Shown here piece by piece: positions 1 through 11,955 of a stretch of 24,765 nt of DNA (positions are counted from its first letter, which is position 1; the number at the start of each line of letters is the position of its first letter). Below the pieces are notes generated by a model. It was not told the origin of the DNA. It saw nothing but the letters and a program-made list of their open reading frames with translations, and searched no databases. The stretch spans positions 37,501 to 62,265 of the forward strand of contig CAJNOQ010000219.1 in NCBI GenBank assembly GCA_905250885.1. The letters are read 5' to 3'. This stretch comes from Didymodactylos carnosus. Lineage: Eukaryota > Rotifera > Eurotatoria > Philodinida > Philodinidae. A program made the position numbers and the translations under genes.

Positions 1-2339
1 TTTTTACATACGAAAAGATATTTTTTATATGTAATCTCCTATGGCTTTCTAATTCACAGAATTGTTGCACGATAATCGATTTTCGCTAGTTATTAGCAAG
101 AAAAGAAATAAATAATTTGGATCATTGTTCGCAAAAAAACAATTGATTAATGAGAAACGAACAAAAAAAAAGGAAAATGTATAAAAAAATGAATGTGTTA
201 ATAATTGATCCGGGAAAAAAACTTCCGACTTCTGATATTTTATTATTTTCGACGCTATGGAGAAAATTTGAACAAAAACAAGTTCTACTAGGACACTTAT
301 TGTGGATATTTAAGATGTAAAATGATTGTAAGTAAGTTGCACTTATCCTTAGAGCAAAAGATCTAAGTTCATAATTTCTAAATATTAATAAACTCGTAAT
401 ATAGAATATGTGATCAATAGTAGTTTATAGCTTCATCAATTTGATTTTGGACTAAATAGAAAATAAGAGATAGACCAATTTAATTGGGAACTACATCTAG
501 AATAGATTTTCCTTCAGTAAATGAATTCGTTTATAATCATGTGAAAACGAAAAATTCTCAAATACCCAGCTTTATAATATTCTTATTTAATAAATCTTAT
601 CCACATTTTTATGTATTTTTTGCGATATACGTCCTACTATTTTCTGAGAGAGAAATAAAAAACATGAAAAGGTGTTTATGTATGCATTTATTACTATTTT
701 CTTATATGATGAAAAAGTTTCTTTTTCTTTGTCTCAAAATATAGTTTCACACACTCGCACACTTACTTATTCATATTCTTTTTATTTTTTATGTATGTAA
801 CACATTAGGTCCGTTAAATATTCACAATAGCCTCACTATTTAGATATCATTGATTAAAAAAGAACTCGTTTTGGGATAATTTATTCCTTCAAGAATACAA
901 AAGCTGAATATTTTATCTATGTACAAACAAATTTTTTCTTAAAATTAACTAGAAGTCCGAAACACTGTCAAAGTCTTTTATCGATGTTCTAAGACCCTTC
1001 TCCCTTTCGAAAACAATTTTCAAAAGAAATTGTCTAATGTTAATGAAATTTTCAGCAAATAGTAGTTCGACCAGGATAAGGTCATAATAAAAGTTTGAAT
1101 TTCAAATGTGAATTTTCCAGACTTATCAGAAAATACAAAAGTCGAATAGCAAGTCTCAATATTTACAGGGTATCTGCTCTATTTTAAGTCTAACAAAGCT
1201 TGATTTAGTCATGAATTAAAGAGAAAACTGAATAATATGACATGGCAAAGACTGATCTTTGAAATTTTAGTTCCATTAGCATTTCTTCGACGTTTTATCT
1301 TGAAAAACTCGAAATCCTTTTTCTTCTCAATAACAGAAGTGAAAATTAAAACTGGGATCCTGCTATCTCTTAGTGTCCAATTTTTTTAAGGCCAATTGCG
1401 AGCTTTATGGAACTTAAAACAGAGAAGAAATCTTCTAAATGGTGAAGCCGTTCGCTTTAAGTCAGAAAAGAAAAGTGTTAAATACTTTTGTAAAACTTTC
1501 AGGGCGTTTCTTCCTCAGGAAAAATGAAATTTTAAGTTTAAAGAGGTTTTGGATACAAAATGGCTGTTGTTGCACAAAAAAATCATTGCTGTGGGAAACG
1601 AAGTTTTTGAATTACTACATGTATAAATCTTTAAATCAGCTTCTTTCCAGGGATGGCATCTACTGAATTAGAGATAATTTTCAACAAAACATCTTTTATC
1701 TATCAAGATATTTATTTTTTATTTGAAATAAATATCTAGTTGCCCTATTCACACTATACATGATAAAATGTTAGTACAATCTTTTCAAATAATTATAAAC
1801 GCATCAATCACGCAAACATATGTCTACATTTTGAAGTATTTAATTCTATAAAGTAAACAGATGTTCTGAAAATAACCAGTTCGTTACACTATTGATTGTT
1901 GAAATGCGGTTTCAATCATATTGAAAACGAAGTGATACTGTGACTATCATAAATTATTGCTCAAAATTTATAAAATTATTATTTTTGTGACTCACTGATA
2001 GATAAACATTTTTGTTTAAAATTCATTATCGTCGTCATCGTCGTCTGTCGCATTTTTCTCTCTTTTTACTCTCTAGCGTATCCTTGAACAACAACACGAA
2101 TCATCAATGGCGCAGCTGCAACAAGAAGTTTTTTAATATTTACTTCTTAATATATTTTATCGTTTATTTTTAAATAATGAGAAGTTTCAACTGAAAAAAT
2201 TAACAATAGAACCTTCTCAAAATTCGTCAAACGAAGATCGAATTCAAATGAAATATTTAATTTGTTCAATATTTATAAGAGACAACCGTCTTCGTTTATA
2301 CGTCTGAGGAAAACCATTTAGATTTTCCTCATATAAATT
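1..2339. other. AT-rich non-coding region
   Basis: No convincing gene. The open frames here, such as 484-744 and 1439-1666, are rich in Phe, Leu, Lys and Tyr as expected from random AT-rich DNA, and lack splice-bounded coding blocks. The segment at 1492-1575 is one copy of a dispersed repeat (listed separately). A less AT-rich patch at about 2025-2135 has a pyrimidine run ending in CTCTCTAG, but the exon it would open is only 17 codons. The region could be intergenic or intron of a gene extending off the left edge. Confidence 0.6.
1492..1575 (+). repeat. Dispersed repeat, copy A
   Basis: This stretch matches 24308-24400 in the same orientation. Shared blocks include CAGGGC/TAGGGC, the TCAG followed by GGAAAAA, AAGTTTAAAG, GGTTTTGG/AGTTTTGG and the end block TGGCTG..TTGTTGCAC. 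By eye, identity is roughly three quarters over about 85-90 bases, with a few small gaps. Similarity fades on both sides. It is probably an old fragment of a mobile element. I see no terminal repeats or target duplication that would name the family. Confidence 0.7.
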
Positions 2340-2385
2340 ATGAAATATTTACCAGCATTAAAATTTCGAGATTTAGGTGCCGATC
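2340..2385 (+). CDS. Candidate short first exon (15 codons, GTAAGT donor)
   Basis: An ATG opens 15 codons, MKYLPALKFRDLGAD, plus one base, then a consensus donor GTAAGT at 2386. An in-frame TAA lies just upstream, so the ATG would be the true start. ACCATTTAG lies 20-28 bases before the ATG and could be a leader splice acceptor. The donor phase (1) equals that of the exons ending at 8471 and 11955 and fits the acceptor at 12783, so it could be a distant alternative first exon of the large gene. It is very short, and a chance ATG plus donor cannot be excluded. Confidence 0.3.
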
Positions 2386-4557
2386 GTAAGTACTTTTTAT
2401 TTTATTTTTATTGTGATTAATGATGTCAAATTCCATTGATAATATTCTAGTGTTCTTCTCTTCATTATATGACTCTCAGAATGTAGCATGCTTGGTCAAA
2501 GTTGACAACTGACACCGTGTAAAATGAAACATATGCTGTTCAAAAAATCCTTCTATTATTATCAGTTATACTAGTCGTTTTCCAGCAATCGTACTGTGGG
2601 AAAAAATCTTGTTTTATTGTTTGTTTATTTAATCAAAAATATAGAGCCAAACTGTGATTTTTAAGATTTCAGCAATAATCTGTAAATAGAATAAAGTAGA
2701 GCCTGTACGATGACTGATGAACTGATTAACAGTCATTTTTTTAAATTTCATATTCATCAATTGCTGAATTTAATAAAACGTGAGCTATTGTGTTTTTACA
2801 GAGAAAAACGACTTTTTATTAGTTTTTTATACAAAACTAAATATTCGTGTTTTATTGCGACAAGTCTCTTTGAAATTTGGTAATTTTTCAGGAGTGCAAA
2901 CACAAGACAGAAACTGCAGCTAAGAATCTTTAAGAAGACTTTATTGGTTGTGAGAATAACCTTTTAATTATTTATAGATTTCCCAAACTTTGTGATTCTA
3001 CTAAGCTCATCTCTAGGACTCGAAAGAATAAAACTAAGTGAAACCTTTTTAAGTCTAGGTGACTCTTAATCTTATGGATTTTTAAACGACGCTTTGTTTT
3101 TAGAGAGTATTTCTTATCGGGTTCTTGCAAACAGAAAGATGTATATATAAACCATATTAGTTTGGTTTTCTTTTAATAAATATGAAAGGGGCTAGGACGA
3201 TACTATAAGTACATATAAAGACTGAGTGGGAATATTGTGAAATTTAAAGGAATTTCTGTGAACATCTATCTATAATAATATGAGATAAATATAACATGAG
3301 AATTGACAAGACAACTTTATGAGATCATCGTCAACAAATTTTGCCATTCATGACAAAAATCTATCGAGAAAAAAGGTGAAAAAAATTCAATAAAAAAATA
3401 AAAATCAGAATCTTGCTTGATCTATCAAGGCAAATTTGAAAACTCTTATCGGAAATGATAAGAGACAAGAATACGGTAATGGTACGATCAAAGAGTGAAC
3501 TAGTGCATTTTAGTTATATTTTTCTAACAGTAATTTCTATCGAATAATGCTTATATTTACAGTGATATATTTGATATCACTATCAGATTGATTCAATAAT
3601 AAACGATAGTATTTTGATTATATATTTTTTATTGCGATGTATGGTAAAAATACATATTGGATATCTTCTCTAATTTTAATTTGATTTTCTTCGGAAAGAA
3701 AAAGTGCATTGAAGGATGAGGTTGAAAGTGTTAATAGTTCTTTATTTGAAAAGATAAACTTTATTTGATAAAATAAATAAAAGATAAAGTATTTTTCAGT
3801 TAGTAGCATTTTGAAATACTCATTTTTAAAAATATTTTTAGCAAACTTCTCAAGCTTTCTATTACTGTAATTTATCTTTCAATTATTAGTAATTTTAGCG
3901 TACCACTTAAAAAATTTGTCATCTTGCAGTTTTTGCTTTCCTTTCATTCTTTTTCTGGGCATCGCTATAATTTACGTTTGTTTACGAACACTAAAGAGAC
4001 AATTTAACACACGTCTTTGAAAGCAGGTCACATTATTGATATTGCGCTCAATTTATTTTATCGAATGATAAAAACACAAAAGTAAAATAAATTTTTGATT
4101 TCAAATGCATAACATTTAATGTTACATTGCATACATTTGAACTTGATATTTTTAAAATATCTTTTGCATCTGTTAACTATAAAGAATAATGATAGAATAA
4201 AATTTTTTGAAAATAAAATCAACTGTATATATGGAATATATATAATTATCATTATTATTATTATAAATTATCGTATTTGTATAGATCTTTTCGATTATTA
4301 GAATCAATGATTTTTGACAATAAGCTAGACAATCTGTTCATATAAAACACAAAAGTGTCTCATCTTTTATTCTTATGGCGATTTTTATCATATAATTTCA
4401 ATCATTTTAATATATAATAAACACTTTTATCTTCAATTTATTCCACTCTGTCGATATTTACACTTACTTAGTACTCGTAAATATTTTCAAGGTTCATCTC
4501 TTTAACATCTTTTAGATCAAAAAAAAATGGCAATATCTTTTTTACTCTTGAACTCGG

Positions 4558-4570
4558 ATATATATATATA
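4558..4570. repeat. (AT)n microsatellite
   Basis: An alternating AT run of 13 bases in AT-rich non-coding DNA. Confidence 0.8.
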
Positions 4571-5189
4571 TTGTATAATTTGATATTATCAAGGTGCTAC
4601 TTCACAATAGAGTAATCCTTTAAATTCAATAACGTTTTGATTTTAAAGATTGCATAAAAAAGGATTTAACTAAATATTTACTAGTAGAGAAACAACTTTA
4701 ATAAAATAACATGTTTTGTCACGTACTGTGAGTATCTGGTTGATAAATTTGTGGTTTTATGTATAAATCAAACAGTGGGAAACAGCTGTAGAATTGTGGA
4801 AAAAAAAACGTTTGATAAAAATAGTTTTTATATGTAAGAAAAGAGATGAATTGTATCATAAATAAATGATAACATTTTATAATAGTTAGATCAAATTGTG
4901 GTTGATGAGAAAACACTAAAAAAAAAAGAAAAAACCGCGAAACAAAAAACCATTTATTCTTGTTGATAGAGTTTCTTTTTCATTTTTAATTTCTTTCTTT
5001 TTTTTTTTTATGATAAATATTCTACTATGTTTGATATTGAGTGGACAATATTAGAAGAGACTTCAAATTTCATAGTGTTACTGTTATTGATATTGTTGAA
5101 GATTGATCGACAAGCATCAGAATAACTATTATAATTTTTTATATGTATTCTTATTGTTTCTATTCGTTCTAAAGTAAAACTTACATGAT

Positions 5190-5250
5190 TTAAATGTCAG
5201 ACTTGTCACAATCATACTTGAACTGTTCACCGCACAAGTATGACATTTAA
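5190..5250. repeat. 17-base inverted repeat, 27-base loop
   Basis: The left arm 5190-5206 (TTAAATGTCAGACTTGT) pairs with 5234-5250 (ACAAGTATGACATTTAA) at 16 of 17 positions; the single mismatch is G5200 against A5240. The 27-base spacer contains CATACTTG, echoing the arm. A transcript would fold into a clean stem-loop of about 61 bases. It could be a remnant foldback element or a small-RNA hairpin; the sequence alone does not decide. Confidence 0.7.
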
Positions 5251-5356
5251 TACATAGAGAGAAGAAAGAAATACAATTTTAAATTTTTAAAAATAAATTT
5301 TAGACTATATACAGATTCATCCATTATGCGTACTGAACAAAATTAATTAGTTTCAA

Positions 5357-5372
5357 TGTGTGTGTGTGTGTG
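5357..5372. repeat. (TG)8 microsatellite
   Basis: Eight uninterrupted TG units in non-coding DNA. Confidence 0.9.
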
Positions 5373-5507
5373 TATAATCGACGTATATTTATTTTATTCT
5401 GATTTAAGAAAAATAGTTGGTTAATGGATGGATTTTTTTTTCTTGATGGACAATTTCTTCAAAACAAATGAATCAATAATAATTTCTACACATATATTTG
5501 TATATAT

Positions 5508-5534
5508 GAGAGAGAGAGAAAGAGAGAAAGAAGA
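5508..5534. repeat. (GA)n microsatellite, imperfect
   Basis: Six perfect GA units followed by GAAA/GAAG-interrupted units, directly after a short TA-rich run. Confidence 0.85.
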
Positions 5535-6324
5535 GTATGTCGATTAATATAATAGTTGTAGTAGTTAACTGGGTTTTCCCACTCCCTCCCCGTCCCTCAT
5601 GTTCTAATATTTATCTGAAAGTTTTAATGAAACATAGACGACTAATCATGATTTCTCAGTGAGTTGAACATTTTAATTCGCAGTTAAATGACAACAAATT
5701 TTTTTTTTAAATGCAAATAATGAATTGCACTTGTCATTCTTCAAAGAAGAAAAACCACAAGTTTTTATCCATTGTTATTGATTTATTTGTCGGCAGCTGT
5801 TTTCAAGGTGCATCTGCAATTTAAAGAAACATAATTTATTCCGTCTGCCATAAAGAAATATCTGTTTCTTGAAAGAATAAAGAAAAGATAGAGTAAAAAG
5901 AATGAGAATGATAGTGAATGACAATCAAGGTTCAAATGTCCAATGAACAAAAGAAGAGAGAAAAAGAAAATAAATCGGACTCTGTCGTTCTTTTTAATCG
6001 ATACATTCTGTTTTCTGTAATATATAAAATAATGTCTTATGTAAATGATGTACTAAAAAAAAATAGAAGAAGAAGAGGAGAAGAAAAATGTTCATTATTA
6101 TCACCATGATCATTACATAAGAGAGAAAAAAACAAATAATCATACGGAGGCAAACTATACAGTTTCAATAAATTATTGTACTAAAATAAAATAAAAAAAT
6201 ACTAAAATCTTCATCTTGTAGAAGAAAGAGTCACAGATGGTCAAAGAGATCATAACTATGCTAAATAGATCAATTGTCTTTTAGACATGATTTAAATATT
6301 CAAACACAAACCAAACTCTTTGTC

Positions 6325-6328
<4 letters not shown>

Positions 6329-6355
<27 letters not shown>
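6329..6355. repeat. (TC)13 microsatellite
   Basis: About 13 uninterrupted TC units flanked by T/C-rich sequence. It makes a strong purine/pyrimidine strand asymmetry. Confidence 0.9.
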
Positions 6356-6361
<6 letters not shown>

Positions 6362-7135
6362 TTAGTACATAGATAGGTATATTTGTGTAAGAAAAAATTT
6401 TTTGGCAGTATGATATTAAACAATGACAAAGAAAAAAGAGAAAAAATTGATGTTTTTAGTTTCACAGTGCGTATGTAATAAAACGAAAGGCAACAGACTT
6501 ATTATAGTGACTAAACAAAAAAAAAACAACTTTTCCTCTCTCATTTGTTAAATGTATCTATACTGATGATAATTATACGTATATCTATACAAATAAAGCT
6601 AAAAAACGCTCTTTTAAATATAATCTTCTATTTGAATAAATTATTATTACATAAATTTATCGTTTTAGCTTCTTAACCTTTAAGAATGATGTGTTAAAAA
6701 AAAAAATTAAATACTCCCAATAAAAGATCTGTAAATAGAAGAAAAATAAGTTTTGTTTTCTCATATACATGTTTTTATTTTTATAGCACGTACATTTTTT
6801 GAAAGTATTAAGATGTGAGTATTTTGTATTATTTAATAGTTTTGTTGACTGAACACTTTTGTTTTATTTTATTTAACTAGCTTAAAAAAAAAATAATTTA
6901 AATTTTTATTGATCAGTAGTTAAGAAATATTATCAACAACTTCATTTTAACGATTTGTTAAATATAAAAACTTTATAATTCTTCTTATGTCATATCTGTA
7001 ACGATGCTAGACCGATCATTAACCAGGGAAATTTATTTGAACCGACTTTTAATGTATAATTAAAACTGAATATCTATTGTCGTTCATTTATTCCAAAAAT
7101 CAATCAAAATTCAATTAACTTTATATCAAACACAG

Positions 7136-7164
7136 ATATATATATATATATGTGTGTGTGTGTG
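7136..7164. repeat. Compound (AT)n(GT)n microsatellite
   Basis: An AT run (7136-7150) passes directly into seven TG units (7151-7164). Confidence 0.9.
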
Positions 7165-7863
7165 CATAATATATTCAACTGATATAATTGAATATTTCAT
7201 GTTAGTTCAAACAACAAAAATCAATAGGGACTACTCTTTTCTTTTCTTTTCCGAAAAGATTAATTATTTTGACACATATACAATCTTCATAATTTGTTCA
7301 TTTTTTCAATTAGCTTTTAAGTCAAATTTTTCTTTTTCCATATGGAATAATGATAAAAAATTGAGCTTATTCTCTCTGTTGAGAATATGGAATTTTTTAG
7401 TAAAATTCGAATACTCTTCTTTTCTTTCATCTATTAAACCTTTGTTAAGACTATTATTTTCGATTTTTATCATACTCTTCTTTCAGAAATGAGGTTACAT
7501 TAGTCAGGAAAAAAAAATATGCAAACTAAAGAAACTTTTTTTTTATCTCACTCTAAGTTTCTCATCGATCATCATTATTAGTATTATTGTACAACATATT
7601 CATCCTTAATAATTCTATAGTGATAAAAATGACTGGTTTTTGTTTTATTTTTTTTTCTTCGCTTCTCTCTAACACAAGTACCTCTATATATATACACTCA
7701 TACTCGCTTTATTAGTTAAGATGAATCTTTATTTATATAAATAAATATACACGTCATATGTTTTTACTATGTTGATGAACATACATACTGTATAATTTAG
7801 CTAACTACGACTGGTTTTTCATCACCTCTCTCTTCTCTCATGAAAGATGTAAAAAGAAAAAGA

Positions 7864-7923
7864 AAAAAAAAAAAGAGTGTCGGACTAATGATTATCAAAA
7901 ACATTGACACTCTTTTTTTTTTT
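7864..7923. repeat. 18-base perfect inverted repeat with A/T-run arms
   Basis: The left arm (eleven A then GAGTGTC, 7864-7881) is perfectly complementary to 7906-7923 (GACACTC then eleven T), with a 24-base spacer. The GAGTGTC/GACACTC core makes this more than a chance A-run facing a T-run. The outer ends are homopolymers, so the boundaries are uncertain. Confidence 0.75.
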
Positions 7924-8341
7924 CTCAATGACATCATCATCACTGTTGTTTTTCTAAAAGATAGAAAGACTGTTCACTGATGTTTACATTTTCTTTAACA
8001 ACATAAAACATAATGAAACATACATCTTAATCTTTTATCTTAATCTACTTTTTAATTCAAAATATTAATATCAATGGAGATCATCGTTCGTTGTCTCGTC
8101 CATTGCTATACTTAACTCAACGTAATATGTTAGTTGAGTAAAAAAAATAAATTTATTATAATATGTTTGAACACATGCGCTTATGCATGTCGAGACATGT
8201 ATATATCGATGAATGAATAAATAGATGGGTGTGTAAGGAAGAGAGTATTAGAGTAGAGTTTAATTATTATTATTTTGTTCATTTCTGAGTATAAAAGATG
8301 AACTTATTTATTCTTATTGTCAGATTATTAGAATAAAACAG

Positions 8342-8471
8342 ATGAATTGTTTGTGTTGCCAAAGCTGTTCCCAATCTCAAAATAAATATTATCCAAAAGA
8401 AAAACGGCCTATATCAAGAAATAGTAAACGACAGAATTATTATCTACAGCAACAACAAATCAAAAGTGAAG
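8342..8471 (+). CDS. Candidate alternative first exon with N-terminal cysteine cluster
   Basis: The ATG at 8342 opens 43 codons plus one base, ending at a consensus donor GGTAAGTG. The peptide begins MNCLCCQSCSQSQ, then has a Lys/Arg/Asn stretch (YYPKEKRPISRNSKRQ) and a short Gln run (LQQQQ). The N-terminal Cys cluster followed by basic residues resembles palmitoylated membrane anchors; PSD-95, a PDZ scaffold, starts with Met-Asp-Cys-Leu-Cys. The phase-1 donor would join in frame to the acceptor at 12783, which begins the exon leading into the PDZ-like domain. Alternatively the exon joins an acceptor at about 8888 (TTTGTAG), giving a tail of about 20 codons and a stop, which would make a separate protein of about 60 residues. 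Composition looks coding, but expression is unproven. Confidence 0.45.
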
Positions 8472-11400
8472 GTAAGTGTATATTTTATTGTTACTGTGGA
8501 ATATTTTTGATAATCGTAAGTGATAGACTGTTTACTAATAATCACAGCTTTTCTAACTGCTAACAATATCTCACAGGTCTATGATTGAAAATTTAAAAGA
8601 GTCTCAATATTTTCTATTAAGACTTTTATGGACGTATATGTATGTTTTTTCACTAATATCTCAGAATGAATTCAAAAAATTTTCCACTTCATTATATCAT
8701 TTCAAAAAAAGATCAAGAAGAAACACGTTTTGTTTGTTCTCAAGAGAAAACGTATTTTATCGTATAAATATTTTGTCCAAACATTATCACAAACTGTAGT
8801 TGATTATGTTTATTAAGCACACATATTGTAATTCACTCTCCATGTTTTTGTTATTTGTTCCTTGATACTAATAAATGTTGTTTGTAGGAGGATTATACAA
8901 ACGAAGCATCTTGGCCTTATTCTTTACTGTAGACGACCCCCTTCTTTAAAGATATTTATAGTTAAAAATATAAAAAACAGTAAATTACAGAAATTAGTTC
9001 AATGTTCATAAGAGTAGATTTCTTTATTATTCATTTAGTTGTAGCGGTACTCTGCATCATTCTTTGAGTTCGTCATTAAACTAAAATCAACATCATTTAA
9101 TAGATTATGTTTAAATGTTTCAGTTTGTTCAATCGTACACAATTGTTCAAAGACTCCTTTATTTGAAATATATTTATATCAGAATTGAAATCTATTTTAT
9201 TTTCAAATGATCTAAAGTAAATCTTTTCTAATAAATAATTTGTAAGTGATATTATCTGCAATTTTTCTTAATTGAAAATAACTATTTTCTTTCGTTCATC
9301 TGTTCTATATCTAACATGGATAATTGTAATCAAACTCTTTTTAATGGAAAAACGAAATTAGTCAGAGAATTCATGCATTTGTTAACCGTATCATATTATA
9401 AAATGATCGACTTTTCTCTCTCTATCTCTTTCTCTATTAAGTAATAGACAACGATGACGATGTTCATCCATAAGTACAAAATAAATATTCAGTGAAGAGT
9501 TACGTTTTTTGTGTATATTTTCAAACAGATAAATGAAAGGAATAGACAAAGAAGAAAAAAAATGAACATATAGACATAATACATTATCAAACTTAACTTA
9601 AACGGCAGGAGAGGAATATTATCATCCGATTTTGTCATTTGTCTTGATGTATTTGACAGTATAAATTTGACATTTTAAAATTTATGAATGTAACCAATTA
9701 CAGACTAGATTACACTGAGTTATAAAACCAGCTAACCTGTTGCAAATTTTTAAGGATCTTGTTCTGATCAGTAAGTCTATATAAAAAATGAAGCTCTGTG
9801 ACGATCTGGATAACGAATTTATCTACTAAATAAAATAAAGTTTTTGCTCAACAATGAAGTGAAATCAGAGAAAAGCTTCTTAGAAAATCGAAAAGAAATG
9901 AAATATTCGCTTTTTAGATATAATGGCTTCAATATATGTTGTATACTCTGAGACGTTGTGTAGAAGTCCAAACATTGCAGCGATTCTGAGAGACACCTCG
10001 TTCTATATAAAAATATTTGCTCTTCAACGTATTATCTGAAGAATCCATTTTTTTTTAAAATGTATATGCGTTGAACACAGTATTCTACAAAAAATGATTC
10101 ATTTTCTCAGTGCTTAGAAATCTTATTAAAACCACTCAGAAATCTTTATTCTGATCAAAAACAACATTGATTCTAAGAGTATACTTTGCATTATCTAACC
10201 TTGTCATCATCAGAAAAATATCAACTTTATATATAATGTTTCATATTTCTGAAGAGAACGAAGGATTTTAAATGAATACAACAAGTATTTTTTCAATACG
10301 TGTTATATTAAGGCCTTTTCTTCTCTTCTATATTTAGCGTCGGATCTTTTGTAAATGTTATATAGATTCATGTTGAAGAATGAGATATTACACCGTTGTC
10401 CGTTTTGAGAAAAACTACAATTTAATAGAATGCATCTTGTTCAATACTCTTGATTGTACATAACGATAATAGTCTGTACAAAATTGGTTTATATATATAT
10501 GTTCTTCTTTTATACTCCTCCTGTTCTCTCTTTCTCCTTGCCCTTTACTTCTAAATCCTCAATTGATATAAAGTAATGATTTGTTTACAAAGATGAACAT
10601 TGGCATTTTGCAATAGTCTACGATTGATCTATTTTAAAATTTTGAGCATTCTGTTTCGTCTATTATCCATAAATTTGAATATATACCTTCTAGAATGAAC
10701 CAACATTTACAGTTTAGAAATAGTATTTAGTAGTCTTTTAACATGATTAGACATGAACATGAAATATCGTGAAAAAACCATATTCCTCCCATTGACTAAA
10801 TCTTGTATTTTGAACTTAGCTTCTTCAGATTGTGAATCTGATCTTGCGATTATATAAGATGAATGTTAGCCGTTCTATATACATGACAGTTATCAAAATT
10901 CATTCAAGTGATGCTCAATTGTACATAGATAGTAAAAGATAATCGACTGATATAAGTACGCACGATAACGATAAGTTGAAAGCGTATATATATCAATCTT
11001 ATTGTTTCCGATTGAGATAGTCAAGTGAACATCTTTTTGAAATTAGAAAAATTGATAAATGAACCGTACAATTGAAACATATTTAAGAGCGTCTAATCAA
11101 TATTTTTCTCTTAAAAAACGATTATCAGCCAAATTACTTTGGGGACTGCTAACGGACCCATATTAAACAACTTAATTTTTTTTTCCTCAATTGTAATTCT
11201 TCATAATTATAATTGTTTACATTGTTGTACCCTTCAGTTCTGCGAATTTTATGTGAACTGGAACAGAATGGTATTTAATTTACAGACTTAAAGCGTTAAT
11301 AGTAGTTAAATACACATCTGTTCAAATGATGACTATCTGTTTTCATCATATTGTATAAATAAAAACGGAATACGTTGAACAACATTAATCAATCTGACTT

Positions 11401-11885
11401 GTGTGTGTTTATATGTGAAAAAAAAATAGGAAAATATCCATACGTAGCAAAAGAGAGTATACCACATCTAAAAACAGACAATTGCACGAAAACACAAGAA
11501 AAAGAATTTTTTTTTGTGTACACAGATATCGTTCATTCATGTTATTCGAAGGTTATGTGTAGTATTATTTTATTAATAGAATAATCAATCTGATCTAGAC
11601 CATATTGTTCAAACTTTTCTTCCTTCATTCTCTCTTGTTGCCGTTCCGTATATAATTATAAGTTGCTTACTTTTCACTAAAAGATTAAGATATGTCTCAA
11701 ACTTGTCATTGCGTTGTTTCTCTAACATTTAATAGGGATTTATTTCGAGAATGTGATCTATGCCCGCCTGGTTAACTCTTCTTCTAGTTATTTTCATTTT
11801 TTTGATCTCGTCACTTGAACTTTAAATAACAAAAAAAGAAGAGTGACAATAAATTTCTTGAGAATAAGAGCCGATTAATGTAATA
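8472..11885. other. AT-rich non-coding region
   Basis: No supportable gene. Open frames at 8581-8799 and 11375-11584 are low complexity and not bounded by convincing splice sites in the right phase. The acceptor-like TATCTCACAG at about 8568-8577 leads to an immediate in-frame stop after the exon ending at 8471. If that exon belongs to the large gene, this region is its intron together with the promoter of the 11886 start. Confidence 0.5.
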
Positions 11886-11955
11886 ATGGTTGATGATCGT
11901 ACAGCTCAATTATATCAAAAAATTACACTTATATCACTTTGTGCTAATTATAAAG
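11886..11955 (+). CDS. Exon 1 of the scaffold gene (start)
   Basis: The start is the ATG in TAATAATGG, with an in-frame TAA 19-21 bases upstream. Codons 1-23 (MVDDRTAQLYQKITLISLCANYK) are followed by the donor GGTATGG. The residues form a short amphipathic stretch. The donor is weaker than the GTAAGT of most other exons here. Exons at 2340 or 8342 could replace this one, since all three end in phase 1. Confidence 0.6.

Larger units (their letters stand above)
2386..8341. other. AT-rich non-coding region with microsatellites and hairpins
   Basis: About 6 kb without a supportable gene. All longer open frames are low-complexity translations of AT-rich DNA on both strands and show no domain or coherent splice signals. 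The contents I can point to are short tandem repeats, a 17-base inverted repeat (5190-5250), an 18-base inverted repeat (7864-7923), and small hairpins such as CTCTTATC/GATAAGAG at 3443-3464. It may be intergenic, or a long intron if the exon at 2340 belongs to the gene downstream. Confidence 0.55.

Noticed and set aside
484..744. 86-codon open frame
   Set aside because: Its composition (Phe, Tyr, Lys, Leu) is that of random AT-rich DNA; no good start context, splice context or domain.
2084..2137. Possible terminal exon after CTCTCTAG reading RILEQQHESSMAQLQQEVF then stop
   Set aside because: It looks a little coding, but there is no upstream exon to join it to and the block is too short to stand alone.
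2892..2923. Acceptor TTTTTCAG that would join the 2340 exon to a short tail and stop
   Set aside because: The product would be only about 25 residues; splice-site matches of this length are expected by chance.
7154..7492. 112-codon open frame rich in Phe and Ser
   Set aside because: It starts in a TG microsatellite and reads through T-rich DNA; hydrophobic only because TTT/TTC dominate.
8581..8799. 72-codon open frame after an acceptor-like TCTCACAG
   Set aside because: The acceptor gives an in-frame TGA in the phase needed from the 8342 exon, and the peptide looks random.
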